64,000 nucleotides of DNA, from the NCBI RefSeq assembly GCF_018129385.1, contig NZ_JAFCLN010000012.1:1-64000 (forward strand). The letters are read 5' to 3'. Position numbers and translations under genes: made by a program. Positions 45,126 to 53,676 of the stretch are shown in pieces. The DNA is from Bradyrhizobium lablabi. GTDB taxonomy: Bacteria; Pseudomonadota; Alphaproteobacteria; Rhizobiales; Xanthobacteraceae. The notes under the pieces are model-generated. The model searched no databases, had not been told where the DNA came from, and saw only the letters and a list, made by a program, of their open reading frames with translations. How positions within the stretch are numbered: position 1 is the stretch's first letter; each line of letters starts with the position of its first letter.

Positions 45126-45614
45126 TTACGCGGCCTCGCCTTCGTCCTTTTCGACTGGCGCCAGGATTTTGACCGTGCCGCCCGCCTTCTCGACCGCCGC
45201 GATCGCGGACTTGGAGGCGCCATGCACCTCGATGTTGAGCTTGGCCTTGAGCTCGCCGCGGCCGAGCAGCCGCACGCCCGCCTTGGAACGGCGCAGCACG
45301 CCCGCCTTCACCAGCGATTCCGCGTTCACGGTATCCTTGGCGTCGATCTGCTTGCTGTCGATCGCCTGCTGGAGCCGGTCGAGATTGATCTCGGCAAACT
45401 CGACGCGGAAGATGTTGTTGAAGCCGCGCTTGGGCAGCCGGCGATGCAGCGGCATCTGGCCGCCTTCAAAGCCCTTGATGCGCACGCCCGAGCGCGCGGT
45501 CTGGCCCTTGCCGCCGCGGCCCGAGGTCTTGCCCTTGCCCGAACCGATGCCACGGCCGACGCGCATGCGCTTCTTGCGCGAGCCGGCGTTGTCGGCGATA
45601 TCGCTGAGCTTCAT
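45126..45614 (-). CDS. rplO: 50S ribosomal protein L15
   Basis: The 162-residue protein has RVGRGIGSGKGKTSGRGGKG at the N-terminus and GFEGGQMPLHRRLPKRGF in the middle, typical of L15. It is a late assembly protein of the large subunit. A palindromic repeat lies between it and rpmD. Confidence 0.96.
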   Translation of the reverse strand: MKLSDIADNAGSRKKRMRVGRGIGSGKGKTSGRGGKGQTARSGVRIKGFEGGQMPLHRRLPKRGFNNIFRVEFAEINLDRLQQAIDSKQIDAKDTVNAESLVKAGVLRRSKAGVRLLGRGELKAKLNIEVHGASKSAIAAVEKAGGTVKILAPVEKDEGEAA

Positions 45615-45635
45615 CGTTCGCTTCCTTATTCTTCG

Positions 45636-45682
45636 AGCACGATCTTGACCGAAAACCGGTCCCCACTTTTCGGGATCGTGCT
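45636..45682. repeat. AGCACGATC...GATCGTGCT palindromic repeat inside the spc operon
   Basis: The ends AGCACGATC and GATCGTGCT are perfect inverted copies around GAAAACCGGTCCCCACTTTTC. It fills the rpmD-rplO gap and is transcribed with the operon. It is the same family as 35456-35502 and 46554-46600. Confidence 0.8.
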
Positions 45683-45693
45683 TCCTCCTGTAA

Positions 45694-45888
45694 TTACTTC
45701 TCGCCGACGACGCGGACGAGATGTTGAACCTTGGTGATCATGCCGCGAACTTCCGGGGTGTCCGGCAATTCGGCGGTGCGACCGATCTTGTTGAGCTTGA
45801 GGCCGATCAGCGTCGAGCGCTGCGAGTGATGGCGGCGAATCGCGCTGCCGGTCTGCTCGACCTTGATCGTCTTTGCGGCCTTGGCCAT
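45694..45888 (-). CDS. rpmD: 50S ribosomal protein L30
   Basis: The 64-residue protein has the L30 pattern TIKVEQTGSAIRRHHSQRS and GLKLNKIGRTAELPDTPEVRG (in two pieces). It is a small large-subunit protein. It lies in the standard order between rpsE and rplO. Confidence 0.95.
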   Translation of the reverse strand: MAKAAKTIKVEQTGSAIRRHHSQRSTLIGLKLNKIGRTAELPDTPEVRGMITKVQHLVRVVGEK

Positions 45889-45911
45889 CGTCTTAACTCC
45901 AAATCGAAGTG

Positions 45912-46487
45912 TTAGTCCGCCGCAGCTTCGGCGTCACCGCCGACGCGGCGCGATTGCAGGGCGGAAACCTTGATGTTGCGGCGTGCGGCCACTGAACGCG
46001 GGCTATCCTGGTGCTTGAGCGCATCGAAGGTGGCGCGAACCATGTTGTAGGGGTTCGACGAGCCGATCGATTTTGCGACCACGTCCTGGATGCCCAGTGT
46101 CTCGAACACCGCACGCATCGGGCCGCCGGCGATGATGCCGGTACCGGCCGGGGCAGCGCGCAGGTAGACGCGGCCGGCGCCGTGACGGCCGGCGATGTCG
46201 TGATGCAGCGTGCGGCCCTCGCGCAGCGCCACGCGCGTCAGGTTGCGCTTGGCCGATTCGGTCGCCTTGCGGATCGCTTCGGGCACTTCGCGCGCCTTGC
46301 CGTGGCCGAAACCGACCCGGCCCTTCTGGTCGCCGACCACGACCAGCGCAGCAAAGCCGAAGCGCTTGCCGCCCTTGACGACCTTCGCCACGCGATTGAT
46401 GTGGACGAGCTTGTCGACGAACTCGCTGTCGCGCTCCTCGCGCTCCCTGCTCCGTTCGCGTCCGCCGCGTTCGCGTTCACCTGCCAT
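45912..46487 (-). CDS. rpsE: 30S ribosomal protein S5
   Basis: The 191-residue protein has an Arg/Glu-rich N-terminal extension (residues 2-20), the double-stranded RNA-binding fold with HINRVAKVVKGGKRFGFAAL, and a C-terminal domain with GTGIIAGGPMRAVFE. It helps decode and is a target of spectinomycin. The start at 46487 follows GGA 7-10 bases upstream. Confidence 0.96.
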   Translation of the reverse strand: MAGERERGGRERSREREERDSEFVDKLVHINRVAKVVKGGKRFGFAALVVVGDQKGRVGFGHGKAREVPEAIRKATESAKRNLTRVALREGRTLHHDIAGRHGAGRVYLRAAPAGTGIIAGGPMRAVFETLGIQDVVAKSIGSSNPYNMVRATFDALKHQDSPRSVAARRNIKVSALQSRRVGGDAEAAAD

Positions 46488-46553
46488 GGTGTTTTCCAAT
46501 CTCTAGAGGGCTAACCGCCCCGTCCTTGTAAGTACCAAAAACTCTTTAGTTTA

Positions 46554-46600
46554 AGCGTGATCTTTCCCGAAAACCGGTTCCCACTTTTCGGGATCATGCT
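46554..46600. repeat. AGCGTGATC...GATCATGCT palindromic repeat next to rplR
   Basis: Inverted ends AGCGTGATC and GATCATGCT enclose GAAAACCGGTTCCCACTTTTC. It directly abuts the rplR stop codon and is transcribed in the spc operon between rplR and rpsE. Confidence 0.8.
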
Positions 46601-46960
46601 CTAGAAGCTGAGCCCGCTCTCGCGCGCGGCATCGCCGAGCGCCTTGACGCGCCCGTGATAGAGATAGCCGCCGCGATCGAACACGACTTCCTTCACGCCC
46701 TTCTGCACCGCGCGCTCGGCAAGCAGCTTGCCGACCGCCTTGGCCGCATCGATGTCGGCGCCGGTCTTGCCGGTCTCGCGCAGGGTCTTTTCCAGCGACG
46801 AGGCGGAAGCCAGCGTCTCGCCCTTCTGGTCGTCGATGACCTGGGCGTAGATGTGCTTCGACGAGCGGAACACCGACAGACGCGGACGTCCGTTGGCGGA
46901 ACGGCGCAGCGATTTCCTCACACGCTGCTTGCGCCGGGCATTCGTGACCTTCAATGACAT
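46601..46960 (-). CDS. rplR: 50S ribosomal protein L18
   Basis: The 119-residue protein begins MSLKVTNARRKQRVRKSLRR and has RLSVFRSSKHIYAQVIDD. It binds 5S rRNA. A palindromic repeat abuts its stop codon. Confidence 0.96.
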   Translation of the reverse strand: MSLKVTNARRKQRVRKSLRRSANGRPRLSVFRSSKHIYAQVIDDQKGETLASASSLEKTLRETGKTGADIDAAKAVGKLLAERAVQKGVKEVVFDRGGYLYHGRVKALGDAARESGLSF

Positions 46961-46971
46961 GACCGGCTCCG

Positions 46972-47505
46972 TTACTTCTTCTTGCCTTCCTTGCGGAAGA
47001 TGAATTCGCCCACGTACTTCACGCCCTTGCCCTTGTAGGGCTCCGGCGGACGATAGGCGCGGATTTCCGCGGCGACCTGGCCGACGCGCTGGGAATCGTT
47101 GCCCGACACCGTGATTTCGGTCGGCTTCGGCACGGCGATCGTGATGCCTTCCGGAATCGCATAGACCACGTCGTGGCTGTAGCCGAGCGACAGTTGCAGG
47201 TTCTTGCCCTGCATCGCGGCACGGTAGCCGACGCCGGTGATTTCCAGCTTCTTCTCAAAACCCTTGGTGACGCCCTCGACGAGGTTCGCGACCTGGGCGC
47301 GCGCGGTGCCGTACATCGCCTGCGCGCGGTTGGTCTTGGCGCGCGGGGCAACCGTGATCTTGCCGTCCGCGAACTTCACCTCGACGTCGTCGTGCGCGAC
47401 GAACTGAAGCTGGCCCTTCGGCCCCTTCATCTTCACCGTCTGCCCGTCGACCGTCGCGGTCACGCCGGACGGGATCGTTACAGGCCTTTTGCCAACTCGT
47501 GACAT
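46972..47505 (-). CDS. rplF: 50S ribosomal protein L6
   Basis: The 177-residue protein has MSRVGKRPVTIPSGVTATV and the C-terminal signature RPPEPYKGKGVKYVGE. It is near the factor-binding centre of the large subunit. The start at 47505 is used. Confidence 0.96.
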   Translation of the reverse strand: MSRVGKRPVTIPSGVTATVDGQTVKMKGPKGQLQFVAHDDVEVKFADGKITVAPRAKTNRAQAMYGTARAQVANLVEGVTKGFEKKLEITGVGYRAAMQGKNLQLSLGYSHDVVYAIPEGITIAVPKPTEITVSGNDSQRVGQVAAEIRAYRPPEPYKGKGVKYVGEFIFRKEGKKK

Positions 47506-47518
47506 GGCTGATCCTTCC

Positions 47519-47917
47519 TCAGAACACCGTGAAGAGAACTTCGCCGCCCACATTCGCTTCGCGCGCTTCGTGGTCAGCCATAATTCCCTTCGGCGTCGAC
47601 AACACCGAAATGCCGAGACCGTTGTTCACGCGCGGCAGGTTCTTGACCGAGACGTAGACGCGACGTCCCGGCTTCGACACCCGCTCGATCTCGCGAATGA
47701 CAGGCTCGCCGTCGAAATACTTCAGCTCGATCTCGAGTTCGCTGCGGCCCGAGGCGTGGTCGACGCTGGCATAGCCGCGGATGTAGCCCTCGGTCTTCAG
47801 CACTTCGAGCACGTTGGCGCGCATCTTCGAGCCCGGCGACGAAACCTTGGGCTTGGCGCGCATCTGCGCGTTGCGGATGCGGGTGATGAGATCACTGATC
47901 GGATCGTGCGTTGACAT
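47519..47917 (-). CDS. rpsH: 30S ribosomal protein S8
   Basis: The 132-residue protein begins MSTHDPISDLITRIRNAQMR and has the C-terminal GLGISVLSTPKGIMAD (stretch). It binds 16S rRNA and in E. coli represses the spc operon; whether it does so here is not visible. Confidence 0.96.
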   Translation of the reverse strand: MSTHDPISDLITRIRNAQMRAKPKVSSPGSKMRANVLEVLKTEGYIRGYASVDHASGRSELEIELKYFDGEPVIREIERVSKPGRRVYVSVKNLPRVNNGLGISVLSTPKGIMADHEAREANVGGEVLFTVF

Positions 47918-47929
47918 GTCCGACCCTCC

Positions 47930-48235
47930 TTACCAGCTCGACTTCACGAGCCCGGGAACCAGGCCCTTGGAGCCGAGTTCACGCAGCGCGATGCGCGAGA
48001 GCTTGTTCTTGCGATAATTCGAGCGCGGACGGCCCGAAATCTCGCAGCGGTTGCGGATGCGGGTGGCCGACGAATTGCGCGGCATTTCGGCGAGCTTCAG
48101 GGTGGCGGCGAACCGCTCTTCCATCGGCCGCTTCTTGTCGGCGATGATCGCCTTCAGCTTCGCGCGCGCGGGGGCGGCGTTCTTCGCCATGCGCTTGCGC
48201 CGGTTGTTCTTCTCGATCGAACTCTTCTTTGCCAT
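47930..48235 (-). CDS. rpsN: 30S ribosomal protein S14 (zinc-free type)
   Basis: The 101-residue protein is the long form without zinc-binding CxxC pairs: EKNNRRKRMAKNAAPARA and RCEISGRPRSNYRKNKLSR. It is a head protein of the small subunit. Its position between rplE and rpsH is the normal one. Confidence 0.96.
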   Translation of the reverse strand: MAKKSSIEKNNRRKRMAKNAAPARAKLKAIIADKKRPMEERFAATLKLAEMPRNSSATRIRNRCEISGRPRSNYRKNKLSRIALRELGSKGLVPGLVKSSW

Positions 48236-48277
48236 GCTTGGCTCCTGGGTTTCCGCGTTTGAGAGGCCTTCAGCCCC

Positions 48278-48835
48278 TCACTGCCGGAACGGGAAATTGA
48301 ATGCGGTCAACAAGGCCCTCGCCTCGTCGTCGGTCTTGGCGGTCGTGCAGACCGTGATGTCCATGCCGCGGGCTTCCGAGACCTTGTCGAAATCGATCTC
48401 CGGGAAAATGATGTGCTCCTTGATGCCGAGCGAATAGTTGCCGCGGCCGTCGAAGCTCTTCGGGTTGAGGCCGCGGAAGTCGCGCACGCGCGGCAGTGCG
48501 ACGTTCACCAGGCGATCGATGAACTCGTACATATGGGCCTTGCGCAGCGTGACCTTGCAGCCGATCGGCTGGTTCTCGCGCAGCTTGAAGGTCGAGATCG
48601 CGATCCGCGAATAGGTCACGACCGCCTTCTGCCCTGCGATCATCGACAGTTCGCCGGCGGCGGTCTCGGCCTTCTTGCGGTCGTTGACGGCATCGCCGAC
48701 GCCCATGTTGAGCACGACCTTGTCCAGGCGCGGCACCTGCATGACGTTGGCGTAACCGAACTTCTCGGTCATCAGCCCGCGGATCTTCTTGTCATACTCC
48801 GCGCGCAGGCGCGGCACGTAAGCTGTATCAGCCAT
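48278..48835 (-). CDS. rplE: 50S ribosomal protein L5
   Basis: The 185-residue protein has MADTAYVPRLRAEYDKKI, VPRLDKVVLNMGVGDAV and GNYSLGIKEHIIFPEIDFD. It binds 5S rRNA and P-site tRNA. The start at 48835 overlaps the rplX end by 8 bases. Confidence 0.96.
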   Translation of the reverse strand: MADTAYVPRLRAEYDKKIRGLMTEKFGYANVMQVPRLDKVVLNMGVGDAVNDRKKAETAAGELSMIAGQKAVVTYSRIAISTFKLRENQPIGCKVTLRKAHMYEFIDRLVNVALPRVRDFRGLNPKSFDGRGNYSLGIKEHIIFPEIDFDKVSEARGMDITVCTTAKTDDEARALLTAFNFPFRQ

Positions 48836-49142
48836 CGATCTCTGCTCCGGTGCTCTTGGCAACGCGAACCTTCTTGCCATCGGCCTGAATCTTGAACCCG
48901 ACGCGGGTCGGTTTTCCGTCCTTGCCGACATAGGCGATGTTGGACAGATGGATCGGCGACTCCTTGGAGATGATGCCGCCTTCCTGGTTCTGGGTCTGCT
49001 TCTGGTGGCGCTTGACCATGTTGACGCCGCGCACCAGCGCCTTGTTCTCGTCGGGACGCACTTCGAACACTTCGCCGGTACGGCCCTTGTCGCGGCCGCT
49101 CAGCACGATGACCTTGTCACCCTTGCGGATCTTGGCAGCCAT
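48828..49142 (-). CDS. rplX: 50S ribosomal protein L24
   Basis: The 104-residue protein begins MAAKIRKGDKVIVLSGRDKG and has GVNMVKRHQKQTQNQEGGI. It initiates large-subunit assembly. Its start overlaps the rplN stop by one base. Confidence 0.96.
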   Translation of the reverse strand: MAAKIRKGDKVIVLSGRDKGRTGEVFEVRPDENKALVRGVNMVKRHQKQTQNQEGGIISKESPIHLSNIAYVGKDGKPTRVGFKIQADGKKVRVAKSTGAEIDG

Positions 49143-49510
49143 CACAGCACCTCCGGCGCGAGCGAGATGATCTTCATGTGGTTCTTGGCGCGCAGCTCGC
49201 GCGGCACCGGCCCGAAGATACGGGTGCCGACCGGCTCCGACTGGTTGTTGATCAGCACGGCGGCGTTGCGGTCGAAACGGATCACCGAACCGTCGGCGCG
49301 GCGGATGTCCTTGCGGACGCGCACCACGACGGCCTTCATCACGTCGCCCTTCTTCACCTTGCCGCGCGGAATCGCTTCCTTGATCGACACAACGATAATG
49401 TCGCCCACGGTGGCATAGCGGCGCTTGGAGCCCCCAAGCACCTTGATGCACATGACACGGCGTGCGCCTGAATTATCGGCCACGTCGAGGTTGGTCTGCA
49501 TCTGAATCAT
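49142..49510 (-). CDS. rplN: 50S ribosomal protein L14
   Basis: The 122-residue protein begins MIQMQTNLDVADNSGARRVM and has the family motif GDIIVVSIKEAIPRGKVKKG. It bridges the subunits. Confidence 0.96.
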   Translation of the reverse strand: MIQMQTNLDVADNSGARRVMCIKVLGGSKRRYATVGDIIVVSIKEAIPRGKVKKGDVMKAVVVRVRKDIRRADGSVIRFDRNAAVLINNQSEPVGTRIFGPVPRELRAKNHMKIISLAPEVL

Positions 49511-49589
49511 TGATGCACCTCGTCCTCTTTCTGCGCTTGTTCGCGCTCAAAATTTCCCTGACTTGCATCCGGCTCGCGCCGGCCTTGCG

Positions 49590-49838
49590 TCAGGCCGTTT
49601 TCTTGTGTTCGCCCCGGACCACGGTCCAGCGCTTCAACTTCGAGATCGGCTTACTTTCCTCGATCCACACCATGTCGCCCGGCTTGAACTCGTTGCTCTC
49701 GTCGTGCGCGTGGTAGTTCTTGGAACGGCGGATCGTCTTCTTGTAGATCGGATGGGTGAAGCGGCGATCGACCCGCACCACCACGGTCTTGGCTTGCTTG
49801 TCGCTGACGACCACGCCCTGAAGCGTACGTTTCGGCAT
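49590..49838 (-). CDS. rpsQ: 30S ribosomal protein S17
   Basis: The 82-residue protein has the S17 start PKRTLQGVVVSDKQAKTVVV and GDMVWIEESKPISKLKRW. It binds 16S rRNA early in assembly. It lies between rplN and rpmC. Confidence 0.96.
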   Translation of the reverse strand: MPKRTLQGVVVSDKQAKTVVVRVDRRFTHPIYKKTIRRSKNYHAHDESNEFKPGDMVWIEESKPISKLKRWTVVRGEHKKTA

Positions 49839-49849
49839 AGTGAGGCCTC

Positions 49850-50056
49850 TTACTTCTTCTTCGCGCGCTGCTGCGCGGCGATGGTCTTGATACGGGCGAT
49901 GTCGCGGCGGGCTTCGCGCATCCGCGAGGTGTTCTCCAGCTGCCCGGTGGCGCGCTGGAAACGCAGGTTGAAGCGCTCCTTCTTCAGATTGAGGATGGCA
50001 TCCTCCCTCTGGTCGTCGGTCATCGCGCGAATGTCTTCGATCTTCATCTCGGCCAT
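49850..50056 (-). CDS. rpmC: 50S ribosomal protein L29
   Basis: The 68-residue protein begins MAEMKIEDIRAMTDDQRED and ends RARKDIARIKTIAAQQRA-like. It lies near the exit tunnel. The longer open frame to 50200 overlaps rplP and is not used. Confidence 0.95.
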   Translation of the reverse strand: MAEMKIEDIRAMTDDQREDAILNLKKERFNLRFQRATGQLENTSRMREARRDIARIKTIAAQQRAKKK

Positions 50057-50061
50057 GTCAC

Positions 50062-50475
50062 CTACTCCGCGATGCGCGCGACGAAGCGCGTCTTGATCGG
50101 CAGCTTGGCGGCGGCGAGCGACAGCGCTTCCCTGGCGGTCTGCACGGTTACGCCGTCGATCTCGAACATCACGCGGCCGGGCTTGACGCGAGCCACCCAC
50201 AATTCCGGCGTGCCCTTGCCCGAGCCCATGCGCACTTCGGCCGGTTTCTTCGACACCGGCACGTCGGGGAAGACGCGGATCCAGACGCGGCCGGCGCGCT
50301 TCATGTGACGGGTCAGCGCACGGCGGGCGGCTTCGATCTGCCGCGCGGTCACGCGATCGGGTTCCATCGCCTTCAGGCCGTACTGGCCGAAGGCCAACGT
50401 CGCGCCCGAAGTCGCGGTGCCGTGAATGCGGCCCTTATGCGCCTTCCGGAACTTCGTTCTCTTTGGTTGCATCAT
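50062..50475 (-). CDS. rplP: 50S ribosomal protein L16
   Basis: The 137-residue protein has PKRTKFRKAHKGRIHGTA and RMGSGKGTPELWVARVKPG. It contacts A-site tRNA and 5S rRNA. Its stop is 6 bases upstream of rpmC. Confidence 0.96.
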   Translation of the reverse strand: MMQPKRTKFRKAHKGRIHGTATSGATLAFGQYGLKAMEPDRVTARQIEAARRALTRHMKRAGRVWIRVFPDVPVSKKPAEVRMGSGKGTPELWVARVKPGRVMFEIDGVTVQTAREALSLAAAKLPIKTRFVARIAE

Positions 50476-50507
50476 GGCTTTGCGCCCTCAAACCTTCTCT
50501 AATTTTC

Positions 50508-51206
50508 TCAAGCGGCGTCGCGGCGCGGCCGCGCAGTCTCGCCTTCGGCCATCTTCTTGTCCTGGGCCATCGGATCGTGCTCGAGGATTTCGCCCTTGAA
50601 GATCCAGACCTTGACGCCGCAGGTGCCGAACGTGGTGAACGCGGTCGCAACGCCGTAATCGACGTCGGCGCGCAGCGTGTGCAGCGGCACGCGGCCCTCG
50701 CGGTACCACTCCATGCGCGCGATTTCCGCGCCGCCCAGGCGGCCCGAGCAGTTGATGCGGATGCCCTCGGCGCCGAGACGCATCGCCGACTGCACCGCGC
50801 GCTTCATGGCGCGGCGGAACGCAACGCGGCGCTCGAGCTGCTGGGCGATCGATTCGGCGACCAGCGTCGCATCCAGTTCAGGCTTGCGGATTTCGACGAT
50901 GTTGATGACGACGTCGGAATCGGTGATCTCGGCGACCTTCTTGCGCAGCTTGTCGATGTCGGCGCCCTTCTTGCCGATCACGACGCCCGGACGCGCCGAG
51001 TGGATGGTGACGCGGCACTTCTTGTGCGGGCGCTCGATCACGATGCGCGCGACGGCGGCCTGCTTGAGCTCCTTGTGCAGGATCTCGCGGATCTTGACGT
51101 CCTCGTGCAGCAGCTTGCCGTACTCGTTCTTGCCGGCGAACCAGCGCGAATCCCAGGTCCGGTTGATGCCGAGACGCAGCCCGATCGGATTGATCTTTTG
51201 ACCCAT
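50508..51206 (-). CDS. rpsC: 30S ribosomal protein S3
   Basis: The 232-residue protein has MGQKINPIGLRLGINRTWDS and the KH-domain motif PGVVIGKKGADIDKLRKKV. It lines the mRNA entry channel. The start is 18 bases downstream of rplV. Confidence 0.97.
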   Translation of the reverse strand: MGQKINPIGLRLGINRTWDSRWFAGKNEYGKLLHEDVKIREILHKELKQAAVARIVIERPHKKCRVTIHSARPGVVIGKKGADIDKLRKKVAEITDSDVVINIVEIRKPELDATLVAESIAQQLERRVAFRRAMKRAVQSAMRLGAEGIRINCSGRLGGAEIARMEWYREGRVPLHTLRADVDYGVATAFTTFGTCGVKVWIFKGEILEHDPMAQDKKMAEGETARPRRDAA

Positions 51207-51224
51207 CGTATTCTCCCGCGCCCT

Positions 51225-51611
51225 TTAGGCGCTCGCCTCGGCCTCGACCTGACGAACCACGATGGTCAGGTGCGAGAACGGTTTATAGATACGGCCCGAA
51301 CGGCCACGGCCGCGCGGGGCAAAACGCTTCATCACGATGCCGTTGCCGACATGGGCTTCCGCCACGACGAGATCGTCGACCTCGAGGTCGTGGTTGTTCT
51401 CGGCGTTCGCGATCGCCGATTCCAGGCACTTCTTGACGTCGACCGCGATCCGCTTGCGCGAGAACTGCAAGTCGGCGAGCGCCGCCGAAGCCTTGCGGCC
51501 GCGGATCAACTGCGCCACCAGGTTCAGCTTCTGCGGGCTGACGCGCAGCATCCGGGCGACTGCCTTGGCCTCGTTATCGGCGAGGCTCCGTTCGCGCTTT
51601 GGTTTGCTCAT
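51225..51611 (-). CDS. rplV: 50S ribosomal protein L22
   Basis: The 128-residue protein has RMLRVSPQKLNLVAQLIRG and the tunnel-lining loop KRFAPRGRGRSGRIYKPFS. The beta-hairpin contacts the exit tunnel, where macrolides bind. Confidence 0.96.
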   Translation of the reverse strand: MSKPKRERSLADNEAKAVARMLRVSPQKLNLVAQLIRGRKASAALADLQFSRKRIAVDVKKCLESAIANAENNHDLEVDDLVVAEAHVGNGIVMKRFAPRGRGRSGRIYKPFSHLTIVVRQVEAEASA

Positions 51612-51621
51612 CGTCTAATCC

Positions 51622-51900
51622 TCAAGCCTTCTTGGCTTTCTTGTCGCCCGAATGGCCGTGGAAGGTCCGGGTCGGCGAGAACTCGCCGAACTTGTGACCC
51701 ACCATTTCCTCGTTGACCGACACCGGCACGTGCTTCTGGCCGTTGTAGACGCCGAACGTCAGCCCGACGAACTGCGGCAGGATGGTCGAACGGCGGCTCC
51801 AGATCTTGATCACGTCGTGACGGCCGGACGCGCGCGCGGCATCTGCCTTCTTCAGCAGCGAGCCTTCGACGAACGGGCCTTTCCAGACTGAACGAACCAT
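51622..51900 (-). CDS. rpsS: 30S ribosomal protein S19
   Basis: The 92-residue protein has MVRSVWKGPFVEGSLLKKA and GHKFGEFSPTRTFHGHSGD. It sits in the head of the small subunit near the bridge to the large subunit. Confidence 0.96.
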   Translation of the reverse strand: MVRSVWKGPFVEGSLLKKADAARASGRHDVIKIWSRRSTILPQFVGLTFGVYNGQKHVPVSVNEEMVGHKFGEFSPTRTFHGHSGDKKAKKA

Positions 51901-51912
51901 GTCCGGTGTTCC

Positions 51913-52746
51913 TTACTTCTTCCGCTTGTGGCGGCTTAGGAGAATGAATCGGTTGGTCGACTTGTTCGACCGGGTCTTCTTGCCCTTGGTCGGCTTGCCC
52001 CACGGGGTCACCGGGTGACGGCCGCCCGAGGTGCGGCCTTCGCCGCCGCCATGCGGGTGATCGATCGGGTTCATGACGACGCCGCGGTTGTGCGGGCGCC
52101 AGCCCATCCAGCGGGTGCGGCCCGCCTTGCCGATCGAGATGTTCATGTGATCGGGATTCGACACCGCGCCGATGGTGCCGCGGCAACGGCCGTGCACGAG
52201 ACGCTGTTCGCCCGAGTTGAGGCGGATGATCACATAGTCCTGGTCGCGGCCGACGAGCTGGGCGTAGGTGCCGGCGGAACGGGCGAGCTGGCCGCCCTTG
52301 CCGATCTTGAGCTCGATATTGTGCACGATGGTGCCGACCGGCATGTTGCCGAGCGGCATGACGTTGCCCGGCTTGACGTCGACATAGTTGCCGGCGACCA
52401 CCGTGTCGCCAGCGGCCAGACGCTGCGGCGCCAGGATGTAGGCCTGCTCACCGTCGGCATATTTGATCAGCGCGATGAACGCGGTGCGGTTCGGATCGTA
52501 TTCCAGCCGCTCCACGGTCGCCGATACGTCGACCTTGTCGCGCTTGAAGTCGACCGTGCGGTAGGCCTTCTTGTGGCCGCCGCCGCGGAAGCGCACGGTG
52601 ATGCGGCCGGTGTTGTTGCGGCCGCCATTGCCGAGCTTGCCTTCGGTCAGCGTCTTGACCGGCTTGCCCTTATAGAGCGCCGAACGATCGACCATGACCA
52701 GCTGGCGCTGGCCCGGCGTCGTGGGGTTGTATGTCTTCAATGCCAT
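51913..52746 (-). CDS. rplB: 50S ribosomal protein L2
   Basis: The 277-residue protein has GRITVRFRGGGHKKAYRTVD and the C-terminal GGGEGRTSGGRHPVTPWG, which contains the conserved His of the peptidyl-transferase region. The length is normal. Confidence 0.97.
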   Translation of the reverse strand: MALKTYNPTTPGQRQLVMVDRSALYKGKPVKTLTEGKLGNGGRNNTGRITVRFRGGGHKKAYRTVDFKRDKVDVSATVERLEYDPNRTAFIALIKYADGEQAYILAPQRLAAGDTVVAGNYVDVKPGNVMPLGNMPVGTIVHNIELKIGKGGQLARSAGTYAQLVGRDQDYVIIRLNSGEQRLVHGRCRGTIGAVSNPDHMNISIGKAGRTRWMGWRPHNRGVVMNPIDHPHGGGEGRTSGGRHPVTPWGKPTKGKKTRSNKSTNRFILLSRHKRKK

Positions 52747-52758
52747 CGCTGTGCCGCC

Positions 52759-53058
52759 TTATAGACCGGTGGTGACGTCGATGCGGTGGCCCTCTTCGAG
52801 GGTCACGATCGCCCGCTTCACATCCGACTGCGAACCGAAATTGCCGCGGAACACCTTCGTCTTGCCCTTGCGGACCAGCGTGTTCACGCTCTTGACCTTG
52901 ACGTCGAACAGCTTTTCGACGGCTTCCTTGATCTGCGGCTTGGTCGCCTTGGCGGCGACCTTGAACAGGACCTTGTTGTGCTCGGAGGCGAGCGTCGCCT
53001 TTTCCGTCACAACCGGAGCCACGATGACGTCGTAATGGCGCGGATCGATGTTCTTCAT
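52759..53058 (-). CDS. rplW: 50S ribosomal protein L23
   Basis: The 99-residue protein begins MKNIDPRHYDVIVAPVVTEK and has KSVNTLVRKGKTKVFRGNFG. It forms the docking site for trigger factor and SRP at the tunnel exit. The start overlaps the rplD stop by 4 bases. Confidence 0.96.
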   Translation of the reverse strand: MKNIDPRHYDVIVAPVVTEKATLASEHNKVLFKVAAKATKPQIKEAVEKLFDVKVKSVNTLVRKGKTKVFRGNFGSQSDVKRAIVTLEEGHRIDVTTGL

Positions 53059-53675
53059 TTGAAGCGCGCCTCCAGCGCATCGACCGCAGCCTTGGTCAGA
53101 ACGAGCTTCTGGCGGCGGAGAATGTCGTAGACGTTGATGCCCTGGATCGGCAGCACGTCGATGTTGGGAATGTTGCGGGCGGCGCTCGCAAAACCGGTGT
53201 TCAGCTCGGCGCCGTCGATGATCAGCGCGTTGGTGAGCCCGAGACCGGAGAAGTGGCCGACCAGCGCCTTGGTCTTGGCTTCCTTGACCTCTGCACTGTC
53301 GATCACGACCAGCCCGCCATCCTTGGCCTTCGCGGACAGCGCATGCCTGAGCGCTAGCGCACGCACCTTCTTCGGCAGCGCGGTCTCGTGCGAACGCACG
53401 ACCGGGCCGAACGCACGGCCACCGCCGCGGAACTGCGGCACGCGGGCCGAGCCGTGACGGGCGCCGCCGGTGCCCTTCTGCTTGTACATCTTCTTGCCGG
53501 TGCGCCAGATCTCGGCGCGGCCCTTGGCCTTGTGGGTGCCAGCCTGGCGCTTGTTGAGCTGCCACTGCACGCAACGCGCAATGATGTCCTGGCGCGGCTC
53601 GAGGCCAAAGATGGCGTCGGAAAGCTGGACGGAGCCGGCTTCCTTGCCTTCAAGGGTTGTGACTTTCAGTTCCAT
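53055..53675 (-). CDS. rplD: 50S ribosomal protein L4
   Basis: The 206-residue protein begins MELKVTTLEGKEAGSVQL and has the tunnel loop KQKGTGGARHGSARVPQFRG. In E. coli L4 also represses the S10 operon. The start at 53675 is used; the rplC stop lies one base away. Confidence 0.96.
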   Translation of the reverse strand: MELKVTTLEGKEAGSVQLSDAIFGLEPRQDIIARCVQWQLNKRQAGTHKAKGRAEIWRTGKKMYKQKGTGGARHGSARVPQFRGGGRAFGPVVRSHETALPKKVRALALRHALSAKAKDGGLVVIDSAEVKEAKTKALVGHFSGLGLTNALIIDGAELNTGFASAARNIPNIDVLPIQGINVYDILRRQKLVLTKAAVDALEARFK

Positions 53676-53676
53676 C

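Noticed and set aside
43646..45223. Extended 525-residue SecY
   Set aside because: The extra N-terminus runs through rplO in another frame; MVSAAEQL at 44977 is the normal SecY start.
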